Shown: positions 1-7,433, counted from the stretch's first letter. The stretch: 15,552 bases of DNA from Deltaproteobacteria bacterium (GCA_021414045.1 JAIOPF010000056.1:1-15552); one strand, 5' to 3'. Program-made: numbers and translations. The notes: a model not told the origin generated them from the letters alone.

Positions 1-539
1 TGACCTCTCTCGGGCCCACCACGACCAAGCGGTCGGTCGAAACGGTCGTCGCGGCGAAAGATCAACAGACCATCGTCATCGGCGGTTTGATCGACGACAA
101 GGTGACCATCACGAACACGAAGGTCCCCTTCTTGGGCGATATTCCGATTTTCGGGAATCTCTTCCGGAACAAAAAGACCACCAAGGCCAAGACCAATATT
201 CTCGTCTTCCTGCGACCCTTCATCATTCGCGATTCAAAGGATTTCCTGAAGATCCTTCAGAAGAAGGTCGAAGAGCGCAACATGTTCATCTCGCAGAATT
301 ACGGCAAGGGTCAGCAAAAGATCATCCGCCAATCGATCCGCAACCATGCCGCGGACTTGCTGGAGTTCCGCAAGGATATCCAAAGGGTGGATTGGGACTT
401 CCAGAACGATACCGGAACGAAGGTCGTTCCCGCCGGCAGCACTTCATCGTCGGGAGGGAAGGCCTCGGGAGACTCTTCGCAGCTGACCGAACATGAACAG
501 CAGCTACTGCAGGCGGCTCAATCCAACGATGCCCGATAA
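1..539 (+). CDS. gspD: Type II secretion secretin GspD, C-terminal end (5' partial)
   Basis: Outer-membrane secretin that forms the exit channel of the type II secretion system. Only the last 178 residues are present; the reading frame is open from base 3 and the gene begins before the window. The visible part matches the secretin C-terminal signature: a DQQTIVIGGLIDD strand, then VPFLGDIPIFGNLFRNK, then the NILVFLRPFIIRD end of the beta-barrel. After the barrel comes a basic helical segment (QNYGKGQQKIIRQSIRNHAA and on), a pattern I associate with secretins of this group and possibly equivalent to the pilotin-binding S-domain. A Ser/Gly-rich stretch and a short acidic/Gln tail follow. gspE is next, 145 nt downstream. 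The family call is firm; the role of the tail is inference. Confidence 0.95.
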   Translation, partial: TSLGPTTTKRSVETVVAAKDQQTIVIGGLIDDKVTITNTKVPFLGDIPIFGNLFRNKKTTKAKTNILVFLRPFIIRDSKDFLKILQKKVEERNMFISQNYGKGQQKIIRQSIRNHAADLLEFRKDIQRVDWDFQNDTGTKVVPAGSTSSSGGKASGDSSQLTEHEQQLLQAAQSNDAR

Positions 540-567
540 GGCGAGGGGATTTCGTTCCTTTCCTCTT

Positions 568-602
568 GGACGATTTCGATAGATCCGATTTTCTAATCGT
601 CC
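568..602. repeat. Perfect 8-bp inverted repeat between gspD and gspE
   Basis: GGACGATT at 568-575 is matched by its exact reverse complement AATCGTCC at 595-602, with a 19-nt AT-rich spacer. In RNA this would be an 8-bp hairpin. No T-tract follows, so it is not a standard intrinsic terminator. It could protect the 3' end of gspD mRNA or be a protein-binding site. Function unknown. Confidence 0.45.
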
Positions 603-644
603 GTATGGCTTGGGTATTGGCCTTGCTTTCGGCGTCGCCGCTTA

Positions 645-653
645 TGCTAAGAT
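645..653 (+). promoter_or_regulatory. Possible extended -10 promoter upstream of gspE
   Basis: TGCTAAGAT fits an extended -10 element (TGnTATAAT-like, 4 of 6 in the hexamer). It ends 31 nt before the gspE ATG. The best -35 candidate is TTGCTT at 623-628 with a long 19-nt spacer, so any promoter would rely on the TG extension. A very similar TGCTAAAAT lies before gspG. Tentative. Confidence 0.25.
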
Positions 654-684
654 ATCCCTAAAAATTCATGACGGAGTGACGGGT

Positions 685-2394
685 ATGCTCGATAAAAGTT
701 TAGGGAACATCCTGCTCGAAAATACCGCCCTTACCGAAGCCCAGCTCGAAGAGGGGCTATTGGTCCAGCGCGAAAAGGGGATTCGGCTCGGAGAGGCCTT
801 GATTCAGCTGCGTTTTTTGAGGTCCGAGGACATCCTCAAGGCGATCAGCATCCAGCTCGGCATTCCCTATCTCAGCTCGATTAAACCCGAGGATATTCCT
901 TCCGACGCTTTCAGCCCGGTTCCCATCAATTTCGCCAAGAAAAACGAACTGATCCCCTTGGCCAAGTATCCCGACCATGTCGATGTGGCCATCGCCGATC
1001 CTTGCAATATTCCGGCATTGGACGATCTCAGGCTCATCTATGGGACTAGCGTTCGGCCCATGATCGCCGGCGGCAGCCAGATCACCGAGGCCATCAATAT
1101 CGTCTACAATCGCAGTACCGGGGCGGATCGCACGGTGATGAGCGACCTCCAGGAAGAAAATCTCGATAACATCAGCCAAGCCCTCGAAGAGCCGGTGGAC
1201 CTGCTGGACGCAGACGACGAAGCGCCCATCATTCGCCTCGTCAATTCGCTGATGTTTCGAGCCGTGAAGCAGAAGGCCAGTGATATCCACGTCGAACCCT
1301 TCGAAAAGGAGCTCGTCGTGCGTTTCCGCATCGACGGCGTGCTCTACGACATCATGCATCCTCCGAAAAAGGTGCAAAACTCGGTCATCTCCCGCATCAA
1401 GATCATGGCGAACCTGAACATCGCCGAGAAGCGACTCCCTCAGGACGGCCGCATCCGGATCAAGATCGCCGGAAAAGACATCGATATCCGCGTTTCGACC
1501 CTGCCCACCAGCTTCGGCGAGTCGGTCGTCATGCGTCTCTTGGACAAGAGCAAGGTCGTGCTCGACTTGGGTGCCATCGGCGTTCAAGGGAAGACTCACG
1601 ATCAGATGATGGATCTGATCAATCGAGCCCACGGTATCATCCTGGTCACGGGCCCCACGGGTTCCGGTAAAACGATGACCCTCTACGCGATGCTGTCGCA
1701 GATCAATACGACGGACCTGAAGATCATCACCGTCGAAGACCCGGTCGAATACCAATTGCCCGGAATCAACCAGATCCAGGTTAACGCGAAGATCGACCTG
1801 ACTTTCGCCGGCGCCTTGCGCTCCATTTTGCGCCAAGACCCCGACGTCGTGATGATCGGCGAAATCCGCGATAAAGAGACCGCCGAGATCGCCATTCAGG
1901 CCTCCTTGACGGGCCATTTGGTCATTTCAACCCTCCATACCAATGACTCCGCGTCATCGGCGACGCGCTTGATCGACATGGGAGTGGAACCCTTTTTGGT
2001 CGCTTCCTCGGTGATCGGAATCATCGCCCAGCGCTTGGTTCGTACCTTGTGCAAAGAGTGTCGCGAGCGCCAGATTCCCAGCGATTTCGAGTTGATGCAG
2101 CTGGGATTGAAACGCGAGGACGTCGCGGACAAGTTCATCTACAAGGCCAAGGGTTGCGCTTCCTGCCTGGATACCGGTTATTCCGGTCGTTTGGGCGTGC
2201 ATGAGATCCTCATGATGGACGATGAAGTCCGAGCCCTGATCATGAAAAACTCCGATGCCGCCACCGTCAAACGCAAGGCGATGGAAAAGGGGATGAGGAC
2301 CCTCCGCGAGATCGCCGCCGATAAGGTTCTGCAGGGCGAAACGACCATCGAAGAAATTTTACGCGTGACTCAAGAAGACGTCGTGAGAGAATAA
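685..2394 (+). CDS. gspE: Type II secretion ATPase GspE
   Basis: Cytoplasmic hexameric ATPase (GspE/PilB family) that powers pseudopilus assembly. I chose ATG 685 (569 aa, normal length) because GGAG at 673-676 lies 8 nt upstream; the frame is open upstream to a TTG at 610, but that extension looks non-coding. Motifs: Walker A GPTGSGKT (residues 323-330), Asp box VEDPVEY (from about 350), Walker B around D387 with E393, His box with H411 and H418, and the zinc-binding four-cysteine motif C456-x2-C459 ... C491-x2-C494 typical of GspE. Residues 5-57 look like a GspE N-terminal (MshEN-type) domain with two related motifs. All catalytic motifs are intact. gspF starts 8 nt after the stop, which suggests translational coupling. 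Confidence 0.97.
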   Translation: MLDKSLGNILLENTALTEAQLEEGLLVQREKGIRLGEALIQLRFLRSEDILKAISIQLGIPYLSSIKPEDIPSDAFSPVPINFAKKNELIPLAKYPDHVDVAIADPCNIPALDDLRLIYGTSVRPMIAGGSQITEAINIVYNRSTGADRTVMSDLQEENLDNISQALEEPVDLLDADDEAPIIRLVNSLMFRAVKQKASDIHVEPFEKELVVRFRIDGVLYDIMHPPKKVQNSVISRIKIMANLNIAEKRLPQDGRIRIKIAGKDIDIRVSTLPTSFGESVVMRLLDKSKVVLDLGAIGVQGKTHDQMMDLINRAHGIILVTGPTGSGKTMTLYAMLSQINTTDLKIITVEDPVEYQLPGINQIQVNAKIDLTFAGALRSILRQDPDVVMIGEIRDKETAEIAIQASLTGHLVISTLHTNDSASSATRLIDMGVEPFLVASSVIGIIAQRLVRTLCKECRERQIPSDFELMQLGLKREDVADKFIYKAKGCASCLDTGYSGRLGVHEILMMDDEVRALIMKNSDAATVKRKAMEKGMRTLREIAADKVLQGETTIEEILRVTQEDVVRE

Positions 2395-2402
2395 TCCCCT
2401 AA

Positions 2403-2540
2403 ATGGCCGTATTTTCCTACAAAGGCATGGACGCCGCTGCGCGCGAAACTCCGCAAGATCAACGTCTTCCCGACCGAAGTCAACGAGGGAGGGGCGGGAG
2501 GGAGCACGACGGCCACCTCGGGCGGCGGCTTCACCCTTAA
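2403..2540 (+). pseudogene. gspF: Displaced 5' end of gspF (frame broken)
   Basis: ATG 2403 starts a frame encoding MAVFSYKGMDAA, the expected N-terminus of GspF. After about residue 12 this frame stops resembling GspF and ends at TAA 2538-2540. The GspF sequence resumes in another frame (+1 shift) at about 2440 with RAKLRKINVFPTEV. Compared with the usual family spacing, about 15-16 residues are missing between the two pieces, which fits a deletion of roughly 47 nt (3n+2). The lesion lies in the GC-rich run around 2437-2446. It could be a true mutation or an assembly error. The body of the gene is listed separately. Confidence 0.75.
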
Positions 2541-2580
2541 AAAGTTTTTCAGCAAACCCAAGGTCTCCGACATCGCCAAT

Positions 2581-3588
2581 ATGACGCGGCAGCTCTCGAC
2601 CTTGATCAACGCCAATATCCCCTTGGTCGACGCCCTTTCCGCCTTGGTCGAGCAGATCGAACAACCCGTCTTGAAGTCGGCCTTGTCCGAAATTCGCGAG
2701 AAAGTCCGGGAAGGCGTTCGCTTGGCGGACGCGATGCGGTCCTACCCGCATATTTTCGGGGATCTTTATCTCAACATGGTCCATGCCGGTGAGATATCCG
2801 GCGCTCTCGATACGGTCTTGGCGCGTTTGGCCGACTTCACCGAAGGACAAGCCCGGCTGACCAGCAAGGTCAAGGGAGCCCTGACTTATCCTCTTGTCAT
2901 GGGCGTCGTCGGAGTGACGCTCATGAGCTTTCTGCTCGTCTTCGTTGTCCCCAAGATCGCCAAGATCTTCGAAGACGCCAAAGCGACTTTGCCCTTGCCC
3001 ACCCGAGTCCTTCTGGGAATCAGCGGTTTCCTCCAACATTATTGGTATGTCGCCCTGATCGTGGTCGCCGCCGCCTTTTATGCCTTCAAGAAATTCAAGG
3101 CGAAGCCGAATGGTAGGAGATTTTTAGACAAGATGAGTCTCCGCATGCCGATTTTCGGGGATATGTTTCGCATGATCGCCGTCAGCCGTTTCTGTCGCAC
3201 GCTGGCCACGTTGATGGGGGCCGGGGTTCAGCTCATGCCTTCCCTCGACATCGTCAAGGGAGTCGTCGACAACGTGATTCTGACGGAGGTTATCGAAGAG
3301 ACCCGTAACTCCGTCAAAGAGGGTGAATCCATCGCCGAGCCTCTCAAGCGAAGCGGGCAGTTTCCGCCCCTAGTGACCCACATGATAGGCATTGGGGAAA
3401 AAACCGGCGAACTCGAGGTGATGCTGGAAAAGGTGGCCAATACCTACGACGACCAGGTCGAGACCAAGGTCTCCACCTTGACCACCTTGCTCGAACCCTT
3501 GATGATCGTGGTCATGGGTGGTGTCGTTGCCGCCATTGTCCTCTCGATTTTATTGCCGATTTTGAAGATGAATCAGATGGTCAAGTAG
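2581..3588 (+). CDS. gspF: Type II secretion inner-membrane platform protein GspF, main body
   Basis: Polytopic inner-membrane protein of the T2SS assembly platform (GspF/PilC family) that couples to the GspE ATPase. GspF sequence in this frame actually runs from about 2440, but the first in-frame ATG is 2581 and it has no Shine-Dalgarno, so the 335-residue product from 2581 lacks about 75 N-terminal residues; an intact gene from ATG 2403 would be about 410 aa. The two cytoplasmic GspF repeats are visible (LINANIPLVDAL ... HAGEISGALDTVL, and LMGAGVQLMPSL ... GIGEKTGELEVML). Predicted membrane helices lie at about 103-123, 154-171 and 306-328. The body shows no other stop or defect, which suggests a recent lesion or an assembly artefact. 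The frame is the same as gspE and has no stop after gspE TAA 2392. Confidence 0.9.
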   Translation: MTRQLSTLINANIPLVDALSALVEQIEQPVLKSALSEIREKVREGVRLADAMRSYPHIFGDLYLNMVHAGEISGALDTVLARLADFTEGQARLTSKVKGALTYPLVMGVVGVTLMSFLLVFVVPKIAKIFEDAKATLPLPTRVLLGISGFLQHYWYVALIVVAAAFYAFKKFKAKPNGRRFLDKMSLRMPIFGDMFRMIAVSRFCRTLATLMGAGVQLMPSLDIVKGVVDNVILTEVIEETRNSVKEGESIAEPLKRSGQFPPLVTHMIGIGEKTGELEVMLEKVANTYDDQVETKVSTLTTLLEPLMIVVMGGVVAAIVLSILLPILKMNQMVK

Positions 3589-3599
3589 TCAAAATTACT

Positions 3600-3608
3600 T
3601 GCTAAAAT
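3600..3608 (+). promoter_or_regulatory. Possible extended -10 promoter for gspG
   Basis: TGCTAAAAT matches an extended -10 box (TGn plus TAAAAT, 5 of 6). It lies in the 98-nt AT-rich gap between gspF and gspG, which contrasts with the GC-rich genes around it. No good -35 is seen at 16-18 nt. The predicted start near 3615 would give a leader of about 70 nt. A separate promoter would fit the need for excess major pseudopilin. Confidence 0.35.
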
Positions 3609-3672
3609 TATTGAATTTTTTAAAACGTACTGACAAGATGCATCGTTATTTCTTAAGCAGAGTCCCGCACCC

Positions 3673-3682
3673 AAAGGAGGGG
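3673..3682 (+). promoter_or_regulatory. Strong ribosome binding site of gspG
   Basis: AAAGGAGGGG, with the GGAGG core ending 6 nt before ATG 3687. It is the most complete Shine-Dalgarno in the window and is consistent with high translation of the major pseudopilin. Confidence 0.75.
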
Positions 3683-3686
3683 AAAT

Positions 3687-4166
3687 ATGTCGTTCAGGGG
3701 TATCGCTAAAACAGCTCGTGACCAAGCCGGTATGACCTTAATCGAAATCATGGTCGTCGTGGCCATCATTGGGTCCATCGCGGCGCTGGTTACGGTTAAC
3801 GTCTTGAATTACTTGGATGAATCCAAGGTCGATACCACCAAGATCCAGATCAAGAACGTGGAAGGGGCACTGGACCAATACAAGCGTCGGCATGGCACCT
3901 ATCCGACCAGCGAGCAGGGGCTGAGCGCCTTGGTCGAAAAGCCCACGGTCGGGAAGATCCCGGATAATTATCCCCCCGACGGTTATATGAAATCGATTCC
4001 CAAGGACGGTTGGGGCAATGATTTCCAATACGCTTCCCCCGGAAACGCCGGACATAAGATCGAGATCATTTCTTTGGGCGCCGACGGGACCGAAGGCGGC
4101 GAGGGTTTCGACGCGGACTTGAGCAACTTCGAGGTCAAGGAAGGAACCACCAAGACCAACGAGTGA
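3687..4166 (+). CDS. gspG: Type II secretion major pseudopilin GspG
   Basis: Major pseudopilin (159 aa precursor), the shaft subunit of the periplasmic pseudopilus. It has a 15-residue positively charged leader ending in Gly, then MTLIEIMVVVAIIG, the class III prepilin cleavage site and hydrophobic helix. Glu is at mature position +5. Residue +1 is Met rather than the usual Phe. The C-terminal part has the GspG signatures TYPTSEQGLSALVEKP, a WGNDFQY-type strand and a GADGTEGGEGFDADLSNF end similar to the calcium-binding loop of the family. It should be cleaved and N-methylated by a GspO/PilD peptidase encoded elsewhere. It is set apart from its neighbours by a 98-nt AT-rich leader and by a terminator downstream. 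Confidence 0.97.
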   Translation: MSFRGIAKTARDQAGMTLIEIMVVVAIIGSIAALVTVNVLNYLDESKVDTTKIQIKNVEGALDQYKRRHGTYPTSEQGLSALVEKPTVGKIPDNYPPDGYMKSIPKDGWGNDFQYASPGNAGHKIEIISLGADGTEGGEGFDADLSNFEVKEGTTKTNE

Positions 4167-4188
4167 GCGCCGCGAAGGATAGCGCTTA

Positions 4189-4216
4189 GAGCCCGTCCAG
4201 CTTGAACGCAGGGCTC
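4189..4216 (+). other. Hairpin after gspG, upstream of the terminator
   Basis: GAGCCC (4189-4194) pairs with GGGCTC (4211-4216) around a 16-nt loop. It stands just before the terminator hairpin and may stabilise the 3' end of gspG mRNA. No proof of function. Confidence 0.35.
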
Positions 4217-4223
4217 GCTTTCC

Positions 4224-4249
4224 AAGCCCCTACCAAGGGGCTTTTTTTT
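4224..4249 (+). terminator. Intrinsic terminator between gspG and gspH
   Basis: AAGCCCC (4224-4230), a 6-nt loop, GGGGCTT (4237-4243), and a run of eight T (4242-4249). This is a textbook rho-independent terminator, 13 nt before gspH. Since gspH to gspN need transcripts too, it probably works partially, lowering expression of the minor pseudopilins and platform genes relative to gspG. Confidence 0.85.
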
Positions 4250-4262
4250 ACAAAGGTAAGCC

Positions 4263-4901
4263 ATGTCATCGACCAGAGACGGCGAGAAGGGATTCACCCT
4301 CATCGAGGTGATGATCGTCGTGCTCATCATCGGAATGATGATGGGATTGGGCGTCGCCGTGCTGTTTCCCGGGGATGAGGCCAAGCTGCGGGATCAATCG
4401 GCGAAGCTGGCCGGCACCATCAAATTTCTCTACAACGAAGCGGCGGTGAAAAATAAATACTTTCGGCTCAACTTCGACTTGGACGCCCAGGCTTACTCGG
4501 TGGAATCGAGCACCGAGCCCTTTTTGGTGAGGATGGTCGAAGAGGCCCCCACGAAAAAGAGCGCCGACGCCGCCAAGGACGCCCCCGAAGGCACTCCTTC
4601 CGCGACTTTCACCGAAGAGAGCGGCTTCCTTGTCCAGTCCAGCAAATTGCCGGACGGCATCAAGTTCAAGGATATTTTCGTGATGCACCTCAAAGAGCGC
4701 CAAGAACACGGCAAGGTTGAGGTTTACTTTTTCCCCAATGGCTTCGTCGAGCCCTTGGTGGTCAATATGACCGATGAGGACGAGCAAAGCGTCTATTCCC
4801 TGCAAGTCAATCCCTTGACCGGAAAGGCCAAAATTCGCAGCGAGTACTACGAAGCCAAGCCCGAGGAGCTGTTGCCGCAACCGAGGGAGGAAACGCCATG
4901 A
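4263..4901 (+). CDS. gspH: Type II secretion minor pseudopilin GspH
   Basis: Minor pseudopilin (212 aa), part of the pseudopilus, thought to join the tip complex to the shaft. MSSTRDGEKG is the leader, cleaved before FTLIEVMIVVLIIG, with Glu at +5. The helix is followed by LRDQSAKLAGTIKFLYNEAA, typical of the GspH/FimT family. The later part is variable, with a Lys/Ala/Pro-rich insert at about 95-118. AAGGTAAG ends about 3 nt before the ATG and acts as the ribosome site. The stop overlaps the gspI start (ATGA, 4898-4901). The assignment rests on gene order as well as family resemblance. Confidence 0.93.
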   Translation: MSSTRDGEKGFTLIEVMIVVLIIGMMMGLGVAVLFPGDEAKLRDQSAKLAGTIKFLYNEAAVKNKYFRLNFDLDAQAYSVESSTEPFLVRMVEEAPTKKSADAAKDAPEGTPSATFTEESGFLVQSSKLPDGIKFKDIFVMHLKERQEHGKVEVYFFPNGFVEPLVVNMTDEDEQSVYSLQVNPLTGKAKIRSEYYEAKPEELLPQPREETP

Positions 4902-5452
4902 AACGTCTCTTCCGCGGCTTTTCACCGGGTTTCACCTTGATCGAGATCATGATCTCCCTCTCCATCCTGTCCATTGCCTTGCTGAGCATCTATGCCGCGC
5001 AGGGAAACTCGCTGCGCGCGAGCGGGCGCGCCGAGAACATCCAAACCGCCTCGATGCTGGCCCGGCAAAAGATGACCGAGAAGATGATCGAACTGCAGAA
5101 AGACATGGACAAAGGAAAGTTCCCCGACGACCAGATCAACGACCAGGGCGAATTCGAACCGCCTTTCGACCGCTTCCGTTGGGAATTCGCCGTCCGCAAG
5201 GTGGAGATCCCCGTCGTCGAGAATCCCTCCGACACCACCGGGCAGGCGACGGGCGAAGGGCCGGCGACCAGCACGGGTAAGGAGCCGGGCGCCGCGAACC
5301 AGGCGCCCGAGGCCGCGCAAGCGAATTTGGCGAAGATGGTCACCAAAAAAATCAGCGAATCGGTCCGAGAAATCACCACCAAGATCATTTGGCAAGAGAT
5401 GGAGGAAGACCAAAATATCGTGATCACCACGCATATTTCGAAACTGCAATGA
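4898..5452 (+). CDS. gspI: Type II secretion minor pseudopilin GspI
   Basis: Minor pseudopilin (184 aa) that nucleates the tip complex with GspJ and GspK. The leader is MKRLFRGFSPG, cut before FTLIEIMISLSILSIALLSI; Glu is at +5. The segment ASMLARQKMTEKMIEL after the helix matches the conserved A-x-x-LA-x-xKM pattern of GspI. GAGGGAGG at 4883-4890 is a good ribosome site. A Gly/Pro/Ala/Thr-rich insert at about 108-147 makes it longer than the usual GspI (about 120-130 aa). The stop overlaps the gspJ start by ATGA. Confidence 0.94.
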   Translation: MKRLFRGFSPGFTLIEIMISLSILSIALLSIYAAQGNSLRASGRAENIQTASMLARQKMTEKMIELQKDMDKGKFPDDQINDQGEFEPPFDRFRWEFAVRKVEIPVVENPSDTTGQATGEGPATSTGKEPGAANQAPEAAQANLAKMVTKKISESVREITTKIIWQEMEEDQNIVITTHISKLQ

Positions 5453-6114
5453 GTACGGCGGCGCGACAAAATGGGTTTACCCTCCTCGAGGTGATGATCG
5501 CCCTAGCGATTCTGGCCGCGATGGCGCTGGCCATGTTCACCGCCACTCAGCAGACCTTGAACAGCAAGCAGAGCACCGAGGATCGCGACGAGGCCAATCA
5601 TGCGATCGTCCAGGCGCTGAACCGCATGTCCGACGATTTGGACATGGCCGTGATCGTGAAATCGAAGGATTTGCTCGGCCCCAATTTTGATGGCGAGTAC
5701 GCGTTCGAAGGGACGGAAGAACGGCTCGATTTCATCAGCTTTTCGCACCAACGCTTCATTGCCGATTCGAAGGAAAGCGACCTCGCCGAGATCAGCTATT
5801 ATCTGGCGCCCATGCCCGACGACGTCGGAAAGCAAATGCTGATGAGGCGCGAAGCCATCAAGATCGACAAGAATTTGCAAGAGGGGGGCACGGCTTATAC
5901 CCTGCTGGAAGGCGTTGAAAGCCTGCATTTCGAATACCTCGACCCCAAATCCGGCGAGTTCAAGAAGACCTGGGATTCGAAATCCATCGATTTCAACAAC
6001 CAATTGCCTCAGGCGGTGAAAATCACGATCGAGGCGACTTTGCCCGATTCGGAGGATAAGACGACCTTTTCGACGCTGGCGCCCGTAGAACTACTGAAGC
6101 CGATTTCGTTTTGA
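5449..6114 (+). CDS. gspJ: Type II secretion minor pseudopilin GspJ
   Basis: Minor pseudopilin (221 aa) of the pseudopilus tip. I chose ATG 5449, which overlaps the gspI stop (ATGA), because it gives a normal short leader MSTAARQNG before FTLLEVMIALAILAAMALAM; the frame is open further upstream inside gspI, but a start there would put an unlikely extra segment before the leader. Glu is at +5. The helix is followed by an Asp/Arg-rich segment and ALNRMSDDLDMAV, typical of GspJ (R-x-x-xDL). The length and the beta-rich C-terminus fit the family. Confidence 0.94.
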   Translation: MSTAARQNGFTLLEVMIALAILAAMALAMFTATQQTLNSKQSTEDRDEANHAIVQALNRMSDDLDMAVIVKSKDLLGPNFDGEYAFEGTEERLDFISFSHQRFIADSKESDLAEISYYLAPMPDDVGKQMLMRREAIKIDKNLQEGGTAYTLLEGVESLHFEYLDPKSGEFKKTWDSKSIDFNNQLPQAVKITIEATLPDSEDKTTFSTLAPVELLKPISF

Positions 6115-6116
6115 TT

Positions 6117-7433
6117 ATGGAACATGGCTCGAAAAAATCTCGACTCTCTTCTTCTCGAGGCATCGCTCTGTTGATGGTGCTGGCTTCCTTGGCCATCATG
6201 AGCGGGCTGATCGTCGAATTCGCCTACAACAGCAACGTGACCTACAACCTTGCGATGAACGAAAAGGACCGAGTGCAGGCCTATTACTTGGCGGAATCGG
6301 CCCTGAGCTTCAGCAAACTCATCCTCAAGTTCGACAAGGAAGCCCGTAAACTGGCCGGCGAGGCGAGCAATAAGTTGGGCCGCACGGTGCAGATTCAGCC
6401 GCTTTACGAGATGATTCCCTTGAATTCGGAGGTGTTGCGCGGCGTGGCGCAGGCCCAGGAGGGAACCCCTTCGGAGGGCGGAGAAGGCGGGGAAGGGGGA
6501 GAGGCTCCCAGCGCCAGTGGCAGTCCGGCTCAGGCCTTGGGTGGCTTCAACGTCCAGGGTGCCGAGTCCTTCCTGGCATTTGAAGGGGATTTCTCCTCCG
6601 AGATCACCGAGGAAGAGGCAAAGCTGAACGTTAACGCCTTCGTCAACCTCATCCCGGGCGACAAGAATTACGACCGCTTGAAGAGCACGCTTTACCATTT
6701 GCTGTTGACCGACGAATTCAAGGGGATGTTCGACGACAAATTCCGGGGGGCCAAGGATTTGGCCCAAAATATCGCCGACTACAGCGATCGCGACGATGCG
6801 CAGAACGACGCCGGAGGGCAGGATAGGGGGCGCGAGGGAGTTGGGCTAGCGGCTGGCCAGGTCAAGATGAAGAACGCCAAGTTGCTATCCCTAGAAGAGC
6901 TCATGTTGGTTCCCGGAATGAACGAGGGTATTTTCCAGAAGTTGAAACCTTATTTGACCGTTTACGGGGTAGATGAGAAGATCTTCGTCTGCCGGGCGAA
7001 GGATCCCCTGGTGAAGGCCCTGATCCTGGCATACACCGAAAACAACACGAAATTGGAGCCGCTTCGGGACGAGAATACCGACCTTTTGACCAAGGCGACG
7101 GATGCCGTTCTAAACAGTTGCCCTGACATGCAGGCTATGGCAAACGAGTTGGACAAGGCTTTGGGCGTCGCGGGAAGCGAATCCTCCCCCAGTTCCGGCG
7201 AATCTGGGACCAAGGGCCCGACTTCCACCTTGCCCGGTGCGACTACCAGAACAGGTGCCCCGGTTGGGGCGGCCGCCGATAATTTTTCGAACATGATCAA
7301 AAACGAAAATAAAATTTTCACGGTTATCGGCATCGGGACGGTCGGCGAGACCGAGGTTCGGCTCAAGACCGTCTTGGACACCACCAACCCTAATCCCAAC
7401 CGTTGGCCCATGCTTTACTGGAGGGTCGAATAG
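6117..7433 (+). CDS. gspK: Type II secretion minor pseudopilin GspK
   Basis: Largest minor pseudopilin (438 aa), the cap at the tip of the pseudopilus. ATG 6117 lies 2 nt after the gspJ stop; TTG 6111 is an alternative that would overlap it. The leader ends in SSSRG, cut before IALLMVLASLAIMSG. Position +5 is Met rather than Glu, as is usual for GspK. Further family marks are DRVQAYYLAESAL, EITEEEAKLNVNA (about 162-174), an Asp-rich YSDRDD segment (about 220) and a helix-hairpin-like KLLSLEELMLVPGMNEGIF. Two low-complexity inserts stand out: an Glu/Gly run (about 114-141) and a Ser/Gly/Thr run (about 354-387). The stop abuts the gspL ATG. Confidence 0.95.
   Translation: MEHGSKKSRLSSSRGIALLMVLASLAIMSGLIVEFAYNSNVTYNLAMNEKDRVQAYYLAESALSFSKLILKFDKEARKLAGEASNKLGRTVQIQPLYEMIPLNSEVLRGVAQAQEGTPSEGGEGGEGGEAPSASGSPAQALGGFNVQGAESFLAFEGDFSSEITEEEAKLNVNAFVNLIPGDKNYDRLKSTLYHLLLTDEFKGMFDDKFRGAKDLAQNIADYSDRDDAQNDAGGQDRGREGVGLAAGQVKMKNAKLLSLEELMLVPGMNEGIFQKLKPYLTVYGVDEKIFVCRAKDPLVKALILAYTENNTKLEPLRDENTDLLTKATDAVLNSCPDMQAMANELDKALGVAGSESSPSSGESGTKGPTSTLPGATTRTGAPVGAAADNFSNMIKNENKIFTVIGIGTVGETEVRLKTVLDTTNPNPNRWPMLYWRVE

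Noticed and set aside
610-684. Longer gspE start at TTG 610, adding 25 residues
   Set aside because: The extension does not look like GspE, and ATG 685 has GGAG at 8 nt and fits the family N-terminus.
757-1917. Long open frame on the minus strand across gspE (386 codons)
   Set aside because: It is the mirror of GC-rich gspE codons; its translation is rich in Asp, His, Gly and Arg, resembles no known protein, and gspE is certain on the other strand.
2392-3588. GspE-GspF fusion by read-through of the gspE stop, since both share a frame
   Set aside because: A separate GspF start (ATG 2403) with the expected N-terminal sequence exists; a shared frame is explained by the deletion in gspF.
5389-5448. 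Longer gspJ start inside gspI
   Set aside because: It would place 20 residues before the prepilin leader; ATG 5449 has the usual ATGA overlap and a normal leader.
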